DNA of 64,000 bases, taken from positions 12,921,484 to 12,985,483 of the forward strand of contig CM055102.1 of assembly GCA_029204225.1 (NCBI GenBank), given 5' to 3'. The notes beneath the pieces are model-generated. The model made no database searches and was not told the origin of the DNA. It saw nothing but the letters and a program-made list of their open reading frames with translations. Position numbers and translations under genes: made by a program. Shown here piece after piece: positions 25,004 through 37,548 of the stretch (position 1 is the stretch's first letter; every line of letters begins with the position of its first letter). Source of the stretch: Diphasiastrum complanatum. Lineage: Eukaryota; Streptophyta; Lycopodiopsida; Lycopodiales; Lycopodiaceae.

Positions 25004-26290
25004 ATCTGCATTAGTAGCTCCTCGGAATATTAAAGACAATGCTTCACTAGAAATGTCATTGGCCACAATATTGACTTGCAAAACCACTCAGCATATCATG
25101 ATGAACCATATGATTTCAAATGTAAAGTGTAAAATAGCAAAGTCTTTGATGGTGGACATTCAAGAAATTTTAGATAAGCCTTATAGTTCAGGGTGCTTGT
25201 GATTTTGCGGGTATTAGCAGGGAAGCATATGCAACAATATTTAAACTAATAAGAGAAGCTTTCAAGCAAGTTCAAATTAGAAAAGTCCTAATCCCTAGGA
25301 CATATCACTTGAAAAAAGAGAGGGATACATTAACATAGGTAGGCATAAGATCATTGGAACTCCATTTCATATTGAGGAGGTGTATGAAAGTGATGGAAGA
25401 TCGATATTCTTTAATTTATCAAACAATTTATTTGTTGATCTAAATTACTTGCTGAGATACATCGTCACATTCTATGATATAACTTACAAAAAGGTGAATG
25501 GCAAAATAATCATAGTACTTAAGTTAGATGAGTCAAAAACTGTGAAAGGGCAGAAGATGGAGAGGGTTAGTATAACTCTCATGAATGGTGCTCTATCACA
25601 AACAGAGAACCAAGAAGATTTCAAATTCAGTGTCCAGTCAGAAAATGGTATATGGTGGTTGGTGGCGTTTCAGGTAACTAGCCTCATTATTACATTACAT
25701 TCATTGAATAGTATTAATACATTGTAAACTAAGCTTGATTAATTCTTTGGATAGGTGCTGAAAGAGGATCATGATATATTATCATGGATATTCTCAAGGA
25801 CATCTTATCCTAGGATCATCAATGACCATATGGATGGAGGACTTCTCAATGTTCCATGAGTTAGAGACTTCAATGTTGAATGGCACCTAGCAAGTGATTT
25901 GAAAACATTGAAATGTATGTATAATGTCTCTCACGGTGCTGCATCTAAACACCCTTGTTTGTACTGCATGAAAATGGCAAAAGATGTAACTAGGAGTACA
26001 AGAATTAATAGAGAATATGCAGATCCAAACTGGAAGCCTGTGCTGCCTATCCCCTTAAAAAATGTGCATGTTTGCACTCTTCATGCAGAAGTTAGATTAA
26101 TAGAAAAGATCAATATCTTCATGTAGTTTTTGTTTGGAATACTAAGCCAACATCATTAGCAAAGGAAGCTATCTCTCGATTAGAAGATGTTTTATCAAAA
26201 GCAGGACTCCAAAAAGGACATGTCAAAATTCAAAAAGATGAAAAGCTTTCAAGAAAGAATGGGAACATGCCAACTAAGCCAAGCATAGGA
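25004..26290 (+). pseudogene. DDE-transposase-like gene, copy B (3' truncated)
   Basis: Exon a 25,004-25,673 and exon b from 25,755, cut at about 26,290 where the CACTA-like block resumes. Exon a ends with the first putative acidic site (LKLDESKTVKGQ); exon b holds AGDLK in other copies (here SDLK, the catalytic-type Gly changed) and the CxxC knuckle (HPCLYCMK). Lesions: a shared 1-nt shift in exon a near 25,192, an in-frame TGA at 25,857-25,859 (shared with copy D), and loss of exon c. The arrangement of helical N-terminus, Asp, Gly-Asp-Leu-Lys, CxxC and Leu-His resembles uncharacterised transposase-like proteins; family assignment is inference. Confidence 0.55.
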
Positions 26291-28360
26291 CTGTACATCG
26301 CATTCGACTACCAAAACCTAACGTGGAAGTCCATGTGCACAAGCTAGTTCAACATGTTTTTGGTGTCTTGGGTGTCAAAAAGTGACATGCAATACCAGTG
26401 TCAATTTTGACGTCTATTACAGTTTTTGACGGATAAACAGAGTAGCACACCATGTGCTACTATTTTGTTGGAGCATGGATAGAAGAAACTTGCAACATTT
26501 GCAAAAAATTTACTCTCAAAATATGAAAACCCATCTCGATGCCCGTTCTGCATGAACATAAACAAACAATACAAGAATTCACGGTTAGAATTTTAGTTGA
26601 GTACATTCTCTATATTTATACTGAACAAAAAGTTTATATGTTTCAAAAGAATTGACTAACACCAAAATCACTATTTTGAGACTATTCATGTTTTTTAATT
26701 GAAACTCTCCTCTTATAACTCATCTATTGTATATTAAGAATGTATAATAAATAGGGTTAAAACTATTGTTGTTATCACATGATAATAATATATACTTAGA
26801 GACAATAAATCTACATTCAATTTGGTTAAGAAGTCTCAAAATATGAATTTACTTAAGAAGTATCAAAATATGACTGTAGTCTCAATTTAGTTGAATTTGT
26901 TTTAGCTTGAAGTTTAGGGTTGGAGGCCCCCTTGAAAATCAAGATGCACATTAGAAAAAAAAATGGCCTATCAAATTATATTGGAAGGACAAGCTATTAT
27001 AAAGAGATATATCGATTTGTTTAGTTCTATCTTTGTAAGCCATTCTTCTCGCTTTTTCAAAAAGTGCAACTAACAATGGCCATTCAATAAATCATGCTAG
27101 AAAGCTCATGGCCTTTAAGTGCAAGGCTATAGGAAATGATTATTTTTATTCCAATAAGGACACACAAATAAAAATTGATCATGATGCGACAATATATGTG
27201 GCAATATAACTCTTACCATCAAGAGTTGACCCTGTCTACACAGGCTTCGCTTTATGGCATGCATGCTCAAATTTCCTAAAGATGTTGGGCAAAGAACTTC
27301 ATGCTACGTGTACACATCATTAAACCATTAACATTGTCAAATTTGAAAGATTTTATGTTCTCAAGGATATTGCCCAAGAACAGATCCAAAGGGATGTAAA
27401 GCTCTAGTCATTAGAGTTTACATGATGTAAAGACTAAATTAAAGGTGTTCTACCCTCCATGGGGAGGCTTAGAAGGTGTTTACTAAGAGTCAAGATATTT
27501 TGCAAACACCATGATAATCCTTTTAGTAGCCACCCTTTATGAGTTATTTTGATAAGTTTGTGCTCATGCTACTATTCAATGTCACTAGGTATGCATATCA
27601 TTTGTAATGAATACCTAGAATGACTTACTTTTATGATTGTGTGCTAATGTCACAATATGCATATCATTTCTTAATTGTAGCTTTGGCATAATATGCTAGA
27701 ATAGAAAAAATGCTTGTTAGGCACAATGGATATCCTATATATAACTTGTCCGTTGCGCAAGACATTTTATAAATAAGTTGTCCATGTTGCATGCAAAATT
27801 ATTTATCTAAAAATAAGTAATCTATTAATACCCTTTTTTTCATAGTAATGGATAGCCTATAAATAAAAGGGTGTATTCTTGGTCCATGACTGAAAATAGA
27901 TGCAGAGGCCCCACTCTCATCTAATGGTGTAGCAAGTACCGATCAAACAAAAGAGAAGATTATGCAACTGTTATACCTTGCTATTGGATTTAATTTCAGC
28001 TATGGTGATATTCAGTTAACTATCTGTTGTTTTTTGCAGATATGCATTAGTAGCTCCTCGGAATATTAAAGACAAATTTTCACTAGGAATGTCATTGGCC
28101 ACAATATTGACTTGCAAATCCATTGAGCGTATCATGATGAACAATATGATTTCAAATGTAAAGTGTAAAATAGCAGAGTCTTTGATGGTGGACATTCAAA
28201 AAATTTTAGATAAGCCTTATAGTTCAGGGTGCTTGTGATTTTGCAAGTATTAGCAGGGAAGCATATGCAACAATATTTAAACTAATTAGAGAAGCTTTTA
28301 AGCAAGTTCAAATTAGAAAAGTCCTAATCCCTAGGAGATATCACTTGAAGAAAGAGAGGG
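26291..28360 (+). repeat. Extra partial duplication, copy B'
   Basis: Sequence drops back from the middle of the transposase-like exon b to the ACTGTACATCGCATTCG point of the CACTA-like block, then repeats spacer, TATA block (27,003-27,940) and the start of the transposase-like gene (exon a from about 28,041). It ends at about 28,360 against the leader block. It also carries an internal spacer deletion near 26,658 (ATTGACTAACACC). Confidence 0.75.
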
Positions 28361-28925
28361 CAGGAATGCCTTTGGGATCTTGGCTTACATCCTATCGAGG
28401 CTTACATCCACATAGGTAGCCCTCTTGCTTATTTAAGAGCTCCCCTCTTTTGTGAGGGAGCTTTTTATGTATTGTCTCTACTCTTGATTGAATAGAACAT
28501 CCTCCACGAGTGTTGGCAATTCTTGAGCTTCTTAATCATAGTAGCTTCTTGTGTGATGTTTTTTATAACCTTGCACTTCCATTCTCTATGTGTGGTTGTG
28601 GATTTAGATTAGTTTCTTGCTTTCTTTTAAATGCATTGTGGATTAGAGTGGATTAGCTTTCTTGTTTGCAGAATAGTGTAGAATCAAGCATTCAAGTAAA
28701 CTAAATAGGTTGAAATTGTGGCATAGATCTTGCAGAATCCTTTACATTTTAGTTCTTGATGTTCTTGGGTTGTCCAAGAATCAAGAAATGAGTGTTTCTT
28801 GATCCTTGAACATTCATAATGCTTTCTATTTAGTTTCTTGTTTCTTGTTGTTGATTTGCAGGATGCATGTAGAATAGTTTTCAGCTTTCAAGATCTTTTT
28901 CCAATTAATTTTTACAACAAGTAGA
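28361..28925 (+). mobile_element. LTR-like leader block, copy C
   Basis: Contains TTATTTAAG at 28,429-28,437, then a GAGCTCC...GGGAGCTT hairpin and a TTGATTGAATAG segment. This layout (TATA box, short stem-loop, A-rich signal) is typical of LTR-retrotransposon or plant pararetrovirus-type promoters. No polymerase gene is attached, so origin is inference. Confidence 0.4.
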
Positions 28926-30678
28926 GTATGAATCTGATAGGTGTTCAATCGAGCTGCATGCTGATCCTAGTTGAGCATCATGACTTGCATGTCTTCAAGC
29001 AATGTGAGTACAGTTCAAGCGTGAACGAGGTCCGTGTATCCACTGACAAGCTAGATAATCTATACTACAACGCCAAACCTTCTGTCTGATTGGGTAATGA
29101 ACCAAGAAGAATAACTCATTGATACCCGTGAAGCCTGGTAATGGGCAGAAATTGAAACGCCAAGTAACAAGGTGCCAAACTGTAATAGTTAAGTAGGGAT
29201 TTACTGACTAATAAAGAGAATCAGTGAACACTTTAGGGATGTCGTATAGTTTTCTAGTCAAGCATCTTGGTGTCACTAGTTGATAGGGCCAATTTTGGCA
29301 TTCGAGGTAAAATAGTCACAGCCCAATTATTGAAATTTCTTTTTTAACACTTCATTTTAACTTTATAGGTTTTTTATATGACTCAAAATCAATTGAGTTT
29401 AGTTATAAATTTGAGAGTTTAAGGTTTTATTTTAACCTTTTACCGATTTCATAATAATTTTGTGGATCCTTTATAAGATTAGTTTCAAACTTTTTAACAC
29501 CAATGGTATCAAATCACCCAAATAGCTCAACTACATTAGCTTACAAGTATCAAGGCAAAGCTAAAAGCGAGGGATAGCGTAACATTATGCTTGTAGGGAA
29601 AACAGGAAACTTCTCCACATGTCACTTGGGGAGGCTTCTAATCTTTCGTGGAATTGTATTATCACCTTGGATAGTTTCTTACTATTAATAGCTCATATTT
29701 AAAATTGTTTCTACTGTCGAGTCTCGAGTAGTCACTAGTGATAAAGAATTGGCTATTAATTCTAAATATGTACATATGCGGATAGCCCTACTGCATCCAA
29801 TGATAATATATGGGATTAAGAAAAAAACGAAAGATATATTTCCTTGGATGTAATGGGGCCTGTGCGACAGAGGCAGTCTCTAATGAGATCCCAGCCGGCC
29901 AGGTCCATGCGTGGTAGGCCCTCGAATATTCCAATTTCGCAGTGCTCCACCAAAGTCCACCAAAGACTACAGTTCAGTGTCCTCTATATATCTTGCTCAA
30001 CTGTTGCGATCCTTAACACCACCAACGGAATATGTGTTTGAGGAGAGAGCGAGATCGAGATCGATCGAGAGAGAGCGCCGCAGCTGACCTTTGGCTTAGT
30101 TTAAGCTTTCACTGTGATACAAAGTTCAACTGTAGTAGTTGGGATCGTTTATATGCATAGTACATATAAAAACACTTCTCCTATGTCAGAACTGAATGTG
30201 CTGATCTTTTTTCTTATTTCTAGGAAGCTCAAAGATGTGGCCAAACTTGCAATCTCTACATAGTAAACTCTCTAGCTACTTCTTTACAAGACATTTGCTC
30301 CTGAACTATCCCCATTTGAAAATGTTGCAGTTACCTTGTGTGCATCTCAGTTAGGATTCTCTTGAGATATTAAGATAAAGAGATTGCATTATAATTTGAA
30401 TAACCTCACAATTGATTTTGCGTAATTAACATCATTGTTTTGAACATCTTCTAGTGGTTACTTCCCCAATACGAGTAGAGAGGTCTGACCAACACTGCTA
30501 TAGAATGTCCTCAAGCCAATTGAATAACGCTTCTCGTAGATGGGATTGATCAGCTCAATGTAGTCAAAGCTTTCGATGCATGATAGGACTTTCGACACAT
30601 AGAGTAGCGCTTTGCAGCATCGGTCCAGAATTAGTATAACCCAACAGTTGTTCCGTATTCGATCAATCGAGAGGAGCT
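28926..30678 (+). other. CKX 5' flank, copy C (internally deleted)
   Basis: The shared flank, with about 0.9 kb removed at about 29,782 (ATATGCGGA fused to TAGCCCTACTGC). The TATA candidate near 29,980 and a very short GA tract near 30,066 remain, so the presumed promoter is retained. Confidence 0.6.
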
Positions 30679-30849
30679 ATGACATCTAGACGCACTTCGA
30701 CCACAATTCCGTCTGCATGCTTGCCGTGCATCTCGCTTGGGTTATATTTACTCTCCTTTATGCGTTCTTTCCCCGACATCCGGGAATCCCATCTATACAA
30801 CAGTGGCAAAGGAAGGGTTGCAATCACTAGTTGTCGTCAACGAGTATGA
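30679..30849 (+). pseudogene. CKX: CKX copy C sense stub (signal peptide only)
   Basis: ATG at 30,679 in the same context as the intact gene. The first 32 or so codons encode the CKX signal-peptide region (ending SFMRSFPD). At about 30,776 the sequence enters an inverted CKX fragment, and the frame stops at 30,847-30,849, leaving a 56-codon frame. No enzyme is possible; the transcript would continue into antisense CKX sequence. Confidence 0.75.
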
Positions 30850-31612
30850 TAATGTTTGGATCTCAGTCTCGACTCGTCTTTTGTTGCATTTAATTTTAAT
30901 TTCCCAGTATGAACATGCAGAAATGAAGACAATAGTTGAATAGAGGACTTACTTGTTACAGTTGAGGGGATAGACAAGCATATAACTCCGCTCAGCTTTT
31001 GCTTGAAAACCCAAGCATCAAACTCGATAATCCGGCTCTTGGGAATGAATAGGTTCAACCACGGGTGAGGAGTGTACCAGAGACCTGACTTTCGGAGATC
31101 TCTTTCCTTGTCGTGGACCCTGTCGAGAAAACCCAAATACGAAGCATCTATGATGCTGATTTTGGATGGAAGATAATGAAGCAGTTCTAACAATGAATTT
31201 AACTTCTGCGTGGCACAAAAGAAAATTTCACACACTCGAAGCTTAAGCAGATCACAAGCGAATTAAAAATTTTCATAAAATGAACAAAGCTTGTAACTGG
31301 AGCCATAATCAAAAGTTATGTATCTTAACGTGACTGCAATATAATAACACTTATCATTGTATTAAACGTGATAATGACTACAGATTACCTTGCCTATCAA
31401 GTTTGATTCACGCTCAAAATAGGCCTTGGTGAGCTCCATACAATAAAGGACTGGAGCATCTGATTCTATCGTGACATTGGAATTCACGTATTCTAATGTA
31501 TGGGACTCCATCTTCAAGCTTAGATGGTTTGGTGAGAAGTATGCAAGCTTCACTGTTGCAACGATGTCCTGTGCTGAAGATGCGTATAGAATTGCAGATG
31601 GGCGGTGCGTCA
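30776..31612 (-). pseudogene. CKX: Inverted CKX fragment (exon 1/3 fusion, exon 4, start of exon 5)
   Basis: Read on the minus strand: part of exon 1 (PSAILYASSAQDIVATVKLAYF) fused within SPNHL to the middle of exon 3 (KMESHTLE), then intron 3, exon 4 (31,205 down to 30,953), intron 4 and the first bases of exon 5 (WDSRM). Introns remain, so it arose at DNA level rather than by retrotransposition. Exon 4 carries a 10-nt deletion after KLSG. The ends join at CCCCGA (30,776) and GGCGG (about 31,612). Confidence 0.9.
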
Positions 31613-32164
31613 AGATATCCTGCAAACACGATGATAATCCTTTTAGTAGCCACCCTTTATGAGTTATTTTGATAAGTTTGTGCTCATGCTACTATTCAAT
31701 GTCACTAGGTATGTATATTATTTGTAATGAATACCTAGAATGAGTTACTTTTATGATTGTGTGCTAATGTCACAATATGCATATCATTTCTTAATTGTAG
31801 CTCTGGCATAATATGCTAGAATAGAAAAAATGCTTGTTTGGCACAATGGATATCCTATAGATAACTTGTCCATTGCGCACGACATTTTATAAAAAAGTTG
31901 TCCATTTTGCATGCAAAATTATTTATCTCAAAATAAGTAATCTATTAATAGCCTTTTTTTTTCATACTAATGGATAGCCTATAAATAAAAGGGTGTATTC
32001 TTGGCCCATGACTGAAAATATATGCAGAGGCCCCACTCTCATCTAATGGTATAGCATGTACCGATCAAACAAAAGAGAAGATTATGCAACTGTTATACCT
32101 TGCTATTGGATTTAATTTCAGCTATGGTGATATTCTGTCAACTATCTGTTTTTTTTTTTTGCAG
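31613..32164 (+). promoter_or_regulatory. TATA block, copy C (5' truncated)
   Basis: Only the distal half remains after the inversion breakpoint. TATAAATA at 31,980-31,987, about 180 bp before the transposase-like exon a acceptor at 32,161-32,164. Confidence 0.5.
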
Positions 32165-34092
32165 ATCTGCTTTAGTAGCTCCTCGATATATTAAAGACAA
32201 ATTTTCACTAGGAATGTCATTGGCCACAATATTGACTTGCAAATCCACTGAGCGTATCATGATAAACAATAGGATTTCAAATGTAAAGTGTAAAATAGCA
32301 GAGTCTTTGATGGTGGACAATCAAAAAAATTTAGATAAGCCTTAAAGTTCAGGGTGCTTGTGATTTTGCGGGTATCAGCAGGGAAGCATATGCAACAATA
32401 TTTAAACTAATTAGAGAAGCTTTTAAGCAAGTTCAAATTAGAAAAGTCCTAATCCCTAGGACATATCACTTGAAAAAAGAGAGGGATACATTAAACATAG
32501 GTATCCATAAGATCACTGGAACTCCATTTCATATTGAGGAGGTGTATGAAAGTGATGGAAGATCGATATTCTATAATTTATCTTATTTGTTGATCTAAAT
32601 TACTTGCTGAGATACATCGTCACATTCTATGATATAACCTACGAAAAAGGTGAATGGCAAAATAATCATAGTACTTAAGTTAGATGAGTTAGAAACTGTG
32701 AAAGGGCAGAAGATGGAGAGGGTTAGTATAACTCTCATGAATGGTGCTCTATCACAAACAGAGAACCAAGAATATTTCAGATTCAGTGTCCAGTCAGAAA
32801 ATGGTATATGGTGGTTGGCAGCGTTTCAGGTAACTAGCCTCATAATTACATTACATTCATTGAATAGTATTAATACATTGTAAACTAAGTTTGATTAATT
32901 CTTTGGACAAGTGCTGAAAGTGGATCACGAGATATTATCATGAATATTCTCAAGGACATCTTATCCTAGGATCATCAAGGACCATATGGATGGAGGACTT
33001 CTCAATGTTCCAGGAGTTGGAGACTTCAATGTTGAATGGCACTTAGCAGGTGATTTGAAAACATTGAAATGTATGTATAATGTCTCTCACGGTGCTACAT
33101 CTAAATACCCTTGTTTGTACTGCGTGAAAATGGCAAAAGATATAACTAGGAGTACAGGAATTAATAGAGAATATGCAGATCCAAACTGGAAGCCTATGCT
33201 GCCTATCTCCTTAAAAAATTGTGCATGTTTGCACTCCTAATGCAAAAGTTAGATTCATAGAAAAGATCGTTTATTTTCATATAGTTTTTGATTGGAATAC
33301 TAAGCCAGCATCATTAACAAAGGAAGCTATCTCTTGATTAGAATATGTTTTATCAAAAGCCGGACTCCATAAAGGACATGTCAAAATTCAAAAAGATGAA
33401 AAGCTTTCAGGAAAGAATGGGAACATGCCAACTAAGCCAAGCATAGGAGGAGCAAAAGCACATGATTTCCTATCAAAGCATACGGGTAAGGCTTCTAATA
33501 TTCAACACTCAGTCTAGACAGATATTATTGCTGCCACTTAGGACTTCGAGAAAGACGGCAAAACTAGAGTACCAAAAGTTGATGTATGGAAAAAGTTTGA
33601 TAGTATGATTGCTATTTTAAGAAAAGAAAAATAGTGTGATATTTATAAGAAAGCTGTCCAAAGGACTTGTGTCGAGTTTCTTAATGCAGTATTAAAAGCA
33701 CGGGGAGAAGATCACATCACTCATTACATGGTTAGTATAAAATTGCTAAAATGCTTTCAAATTTTTATATATATTTAGATCCAAACATAAGACTAACATT
33801 ATGATTTTGACATATGCAACACATATTAAGAGATCATATAGCATGTTTTGCAAATACATATGGAAACTTGAGTGTATGGTCATCACAAGGGATGGAGAAG
33901 TCACACTCGCAAGCACAAGCAACATTTCATCGAAATACACAACATGGAGGAACCAATGAGAAACGAAACTACATTTGTCAATTGTTTCAGTGGTTCCACC
34001 GCAGAGTTCAGATTCGACATATAACAAAGTCCACACAATACAACAAGTTTAGAAAAGCATGCAAGTTCATACAAGAAGAGAAAGTTAGATGA
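32165..34092 (+). pseudogene. DDE-transposase-like gene, copy C
   Basis: Exon a 32,165-32,829, exon b about 32,911-33,730, exon c 33,814-34,092. Exon b reads NVPGVGDFNVEWHLAGDLKT, then CLYCVK. Exon c has SVWSSQGMEKSHSQAQATF and HRNTQHGGTNEKRN, ending in KFIQEEKVR and TGA. Lesions: a 7-nt deletion near 32,583, an extra A near 32,645, exon b acceptor changed from GATAG to GACAAG, exon c acceptor changed from GCAG to GCAA, and the TAG at 33,632-33,634 shared with D and E. It preserves the full C-terminus. Putative catalytic Asp, Asp and Glu lie in LKLDE, AGDLK and GMEKSH; this assignment is inference. Confidence 0.55.
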
Positions 34093-34215
34093 TTGTTGAG
34101 TAGAAGATCATCATTGTCATCAAATCATGACATGTTCAGAATTGCTTTGCACAACAGAGGAAAAATACTCAATGTAAATGTATTCATTGTATTATACCGA
34201 AATACAAAGTGTCAA

Positions 34216-34494
34216 CTATTCATCATAAGATTTTTTGTCAAATTCTATGGCAATATTGTCACGAAGAAATTCTTTGCTAGCGTATGCATCTAATAGATGT
34301 GCATTATCCTTATTTCCACTAAGCTCAATATAAGTGGAATACATTGAATAATGGGAGCTCCTTAAATGAACATTCTCATCAGTAAATCCTAAAATGTTCA
34401 AAACATAAGATCTTTTGACAAAAATGATCTTATTTGTCTTAACAAATTTATGTCCTCCTAGGTAAAATGATAAAGTTTTAACTGCCATTATCAA
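34216..34494 (-). CDS. Minus-strand 92-aa ORF, copy C/D boundary
   Basis: ATG at 34,494 reading left to a stop at 34,216. Near-identical, unbroken frames occur at 44,532-44,810 and 58,120-58,398. The most constant segments are FYLGGHKFVKTNKIIFVKRS and SSHYSMYSTYIELSGNKDN. It starts two bases from the coiled-coil ORF on the other strand, and its end faces the end of the transposase-like gene. It may be an exon of a larger minus-strand gene. Family not recognised. Confidence 0.4.
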   Translation of the reverse strand: MIMAVKTLSFYLGGHKFVKTNKIIFVKRSYVLNILGFTDENVHLRSSHYSMYSTYIELSGNKDNAHLLDAYASKEFLRDNIAIEFDKKSYDE

Positions 34495-34495
34495 A

Positions 34496-35450
34496 ATGGA
34501 GAACCACGTAAGACTTATTCAAGAGAAGGTTGACAAGATGAATTTTAAACGAGCTGCTAATAAACAAGAAAAAGCCATCCAAGAGTCCCAAAGGCAATTG
34601 GAGCAAATGACGAAGGACCTACACAAAGTTTTGGACAAAGTGAACCAACTATGGAACACTGCGTGCAAGCCCCAAGCAGGAAATTTTGAACGACAGCCAA
34701 AGGACAAAGATGGAGATGATGACGTTGCAGGACACGACGAATCAATGTACCAGTAGGATGGTAGTTTGGGATCGGATGGGAAGGAGACCAAAGCCGCTTT
34801 TGAAAGTGATCTCTCAACCCCCCAACCTAGCTATAGAACTTCTCATTTTCAATGTTGGAATTCTCTCAAACCTTCGTGCCCACGCACCATGTTCCCCAGC
34901 CATCACTCCCCAATCCCTACCTGAGTCAACCCTTGAGACCACACGAAGGACCTCTTGAGATGTACAAAGCCCGACGAGACGAGTTCATTAAAAAACTTAG
35001 CTCTCCCGATGCCATGTATAACCTCGTCAAGAATCCTATCCTTGGACAACCCACCAAATTCATGCCATCCTCACCCAATCACAACCCACCTGACCTACCC
35101 AAAACAACACCGAAGAGTTTGATGACCCCCAAGTTATGATACGAACTTCTAGAAGCTTATGCCGCCACCTACAGGTTTGAATGCAAGTGAAGTTGAGCCC
35201 TCAACTAGTGAAAGGAATAGAAAGGAAGACAAATGTACCAAGGCCCTTGATGAATATTTGGCAAGACTCCCACTAAAGCTAAAGACGACCTAGCAGATCG
35301 AGCCAAAATCCAAGATGGCCGATACTATAGAGTCCGAGAAATTCGGAAGGAAATACCCTCGAAGCATGAGGGGCAAAAAATATGACCTGGACCAAAGCAA
35401 GTATTCCTCAAGGTTAGACATTATTGTAGCCCAACAGCCGCAGCCAGAAT
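34496..35450 (+). pseudogene. Coiled-coil (Gag-like) ORF, copy D
   Basis: ATG at 34,496, frame open for 86 codons until a CAG-to-TAG change after SMYQ (34,754-34,756). The Pro-rich part is at 34,852-35,139 with the same kind of 7-nt loss as copy A. The basic C-terminal frame is cut at 35,450 (CAGCCAGAAT fused to the 5' flank), deleting the leader block. Confidence 0.5.
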
Positions 35451-37139
35451 ACTTTAGGGATGTCATATAGTTTTCTAGTCAAGCATCTTGGTGTCACTAG
35501 TTGATAGGGCCAATTTTGGCATTAGAGGTCAAATAGTCACAGCCCAATTATTGAAATTCATTTTTTAACACTTCATTTTAACTTTATAGGTTGTTTATAT
35601 GACTCAAAATCAATTGAGTTTAGCTATAAATTTGAGAGTTTAAGGTTTTATTTTAACCTTAAACCGATTTCATAATAATTTTGTGGATTTTTTATAAGAT
35701 TAGTTTCAAACTTTTTAACACCAATGGTATCAAATCACCCAAATAGCTCAACTACATTAGCTTACAAGTATCAAGGCAAAGCTAAAAGCGAGGGATAGTG
35801 TAACATTATGCTTGTAGGGAAAACATGAAACTTCTCCACATGTCACTTGGGGAGGCTTCTAATCTTTCGTGGAATTGTATTATCACCTTCGATAGTTTCT
35901 TACTATTAGTAGCTGATATTTAAAATTGTTTCCACTGTCGAGTCTCGAGTAGTCACTAGTGAGAAAGAATTGGCTATTAATTCTAAATATGTACATATGA
36001 GGATTTCCTTGACTCTTCACACTTGCTCCAGTCATCAATCATGGAACTAGTGACAGTTGCACCGACGATCTGATTTGCTGCATATATTATCAATATTAAT
36101 CTGCATATTTAGAATTCTTTATTTGCTGCATATATTATCACTATTAATCTGCATATTTAGAACTCTTTTGGCTCTCGAGTCGTGATAAAGAATTGGAGCA
36201 TTGTCAATTACAGGTGACGCATTCGCTATTAATTCTAAATATGTACATATGAGGATTTCTTTGACTCTTCACACTTGCTCCAGTCATCAATAATGGAAAT
36301 AGTGACCTCAATAATGGAAATAGTGACCTGACGATCCGATTTGCTGCATAAGATCTCCTTTGATTGTAGGCCGGCTGGAGCAGCCTTCAAAGTTCAAAGG
36401 ATTGTCTAAATCTTGCTTGCTCCTGTATCAATGGATTTGATACAAGTTGCAGTGTCTAAATCTTGCTTGCTCCTGTCGTCAATGGATTAAAGATTTGATA
36501 CAAGTTGCAGTTTCCCATGATGATGCAGCTCTATGCATGCATCGTAGGCTCGTAGCTGCACGGAAATTGAAATAGCCGAGCTTAGAAACTAGTGTTTGCT
36601 CGGTCTCCATCACAGATAACAAGTTTCTGAGGTTCTCATGTGTGTGAGAGGCCGGGACTGTCAGGATTCGTATCTTTTGATGTTGAGGGTGGAGATTGTG
36701 TATAGCTGGGAATTTTAGAAGTTGGAAATTTGAACATTGAATCTCCACATGGATTTTGAAAGATACGGCCTGCTGATTAAGGCGTGCACTCCATGTGCAC
36801 CTGCACTCCCGGCCCTACTCCATCCAGTGATAGCCCTACTGCATCCAATGATAATATATGGGATTAAGAAAAAAACAAAAGGATTATATATAGGATGTAA
36901 TATATAGGATTATATTTCCTTGGATGTAATGGGGCCTGTGCGACAGAGGCAGTCTCTAATGAGATCCCAGAAGGCCAGGTCCATGCGTGGTAGGCCCTCG
37001 TATATTCCAATTTCGCAGTGCTCCAACAAAGTCCACCAAAGACTACAGTTCAGTGTCCTCTATATATCTTGCTGAACTGTTGCGATCCTTAACACCACCA
37101 ACGGAATATGTGTTTGCGGAGAGAGCGAGATCGAGATCG

Positions 37140-37142
<3 letters not shown>
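35451..37142 (+). other. CKX 5' flank, copy D
   Basis: Shared non-coding flank. Local novelties: a direct duplication of about 49 bp (TTTGCTGCATATATTATCA at about 36,075 and 36,122) and a small AT-rich expansion with GGATTATATATAGGATG near 36,890-36,915. The TATA candidate is near 37,060. Confidence 0.6.

Positions 37143-37176
<34 letters not shown>
37143..37176 (+). repeat. (GA)n microsatellite, copy D
   Basis: GA tract in the presumed 5' leader; here the promoter region leads to a CKX gene without exons 1-3. Confidence 0.85.
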
Positions 37177-37178
<2 letters not shown>

Positions 37179-37548
37179 CGCAGCTGATCTTTGGCTTAGT
37201 TTAAGCTTTCACTGTGATACACAGTTCAATTGTACTAATTGGGATCGTTTATATGCATAGTACATATAAAACCACTTCTCCTATGTTAGAACTGAATGTG
37301 CTGATCTTTTTTCTTATTTCTAGAAAGCTCAAAGATGTGGCCAAACTTGCAATCTCTACATAGTAAACTCTCTAGCTACTTCTTTACAAGACATTTGCTC
37401 CTGAACTATCCCCATTTGAAAATGTTGCAGTTTCCTTGTGTGCATCTCAGTTAGGATTCTCTTGAGATATTAAGATAAAGAGATTGCATTATAATTTGAA
37501 TAACCTCACAAATGATTTTGCGTAATTAACATCATTGTTTTGAACAGC

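Noticed and set aside
33746-34036. Minus-strand ORF opposite transposase-like exon c (also 44,006 and 57,639)
   Set aside because: Antisense of a coding exon. Its openness follows from the plus-strand codons, and it crosses the intron into AT-rich sequence.
36479-36748. 89-codon minus-strand ORF in the CKX 5' flank (also 14,862)
   Set aside because: Present in two flanks, but the equivalent in copy A is broken and it has no protein-like features.
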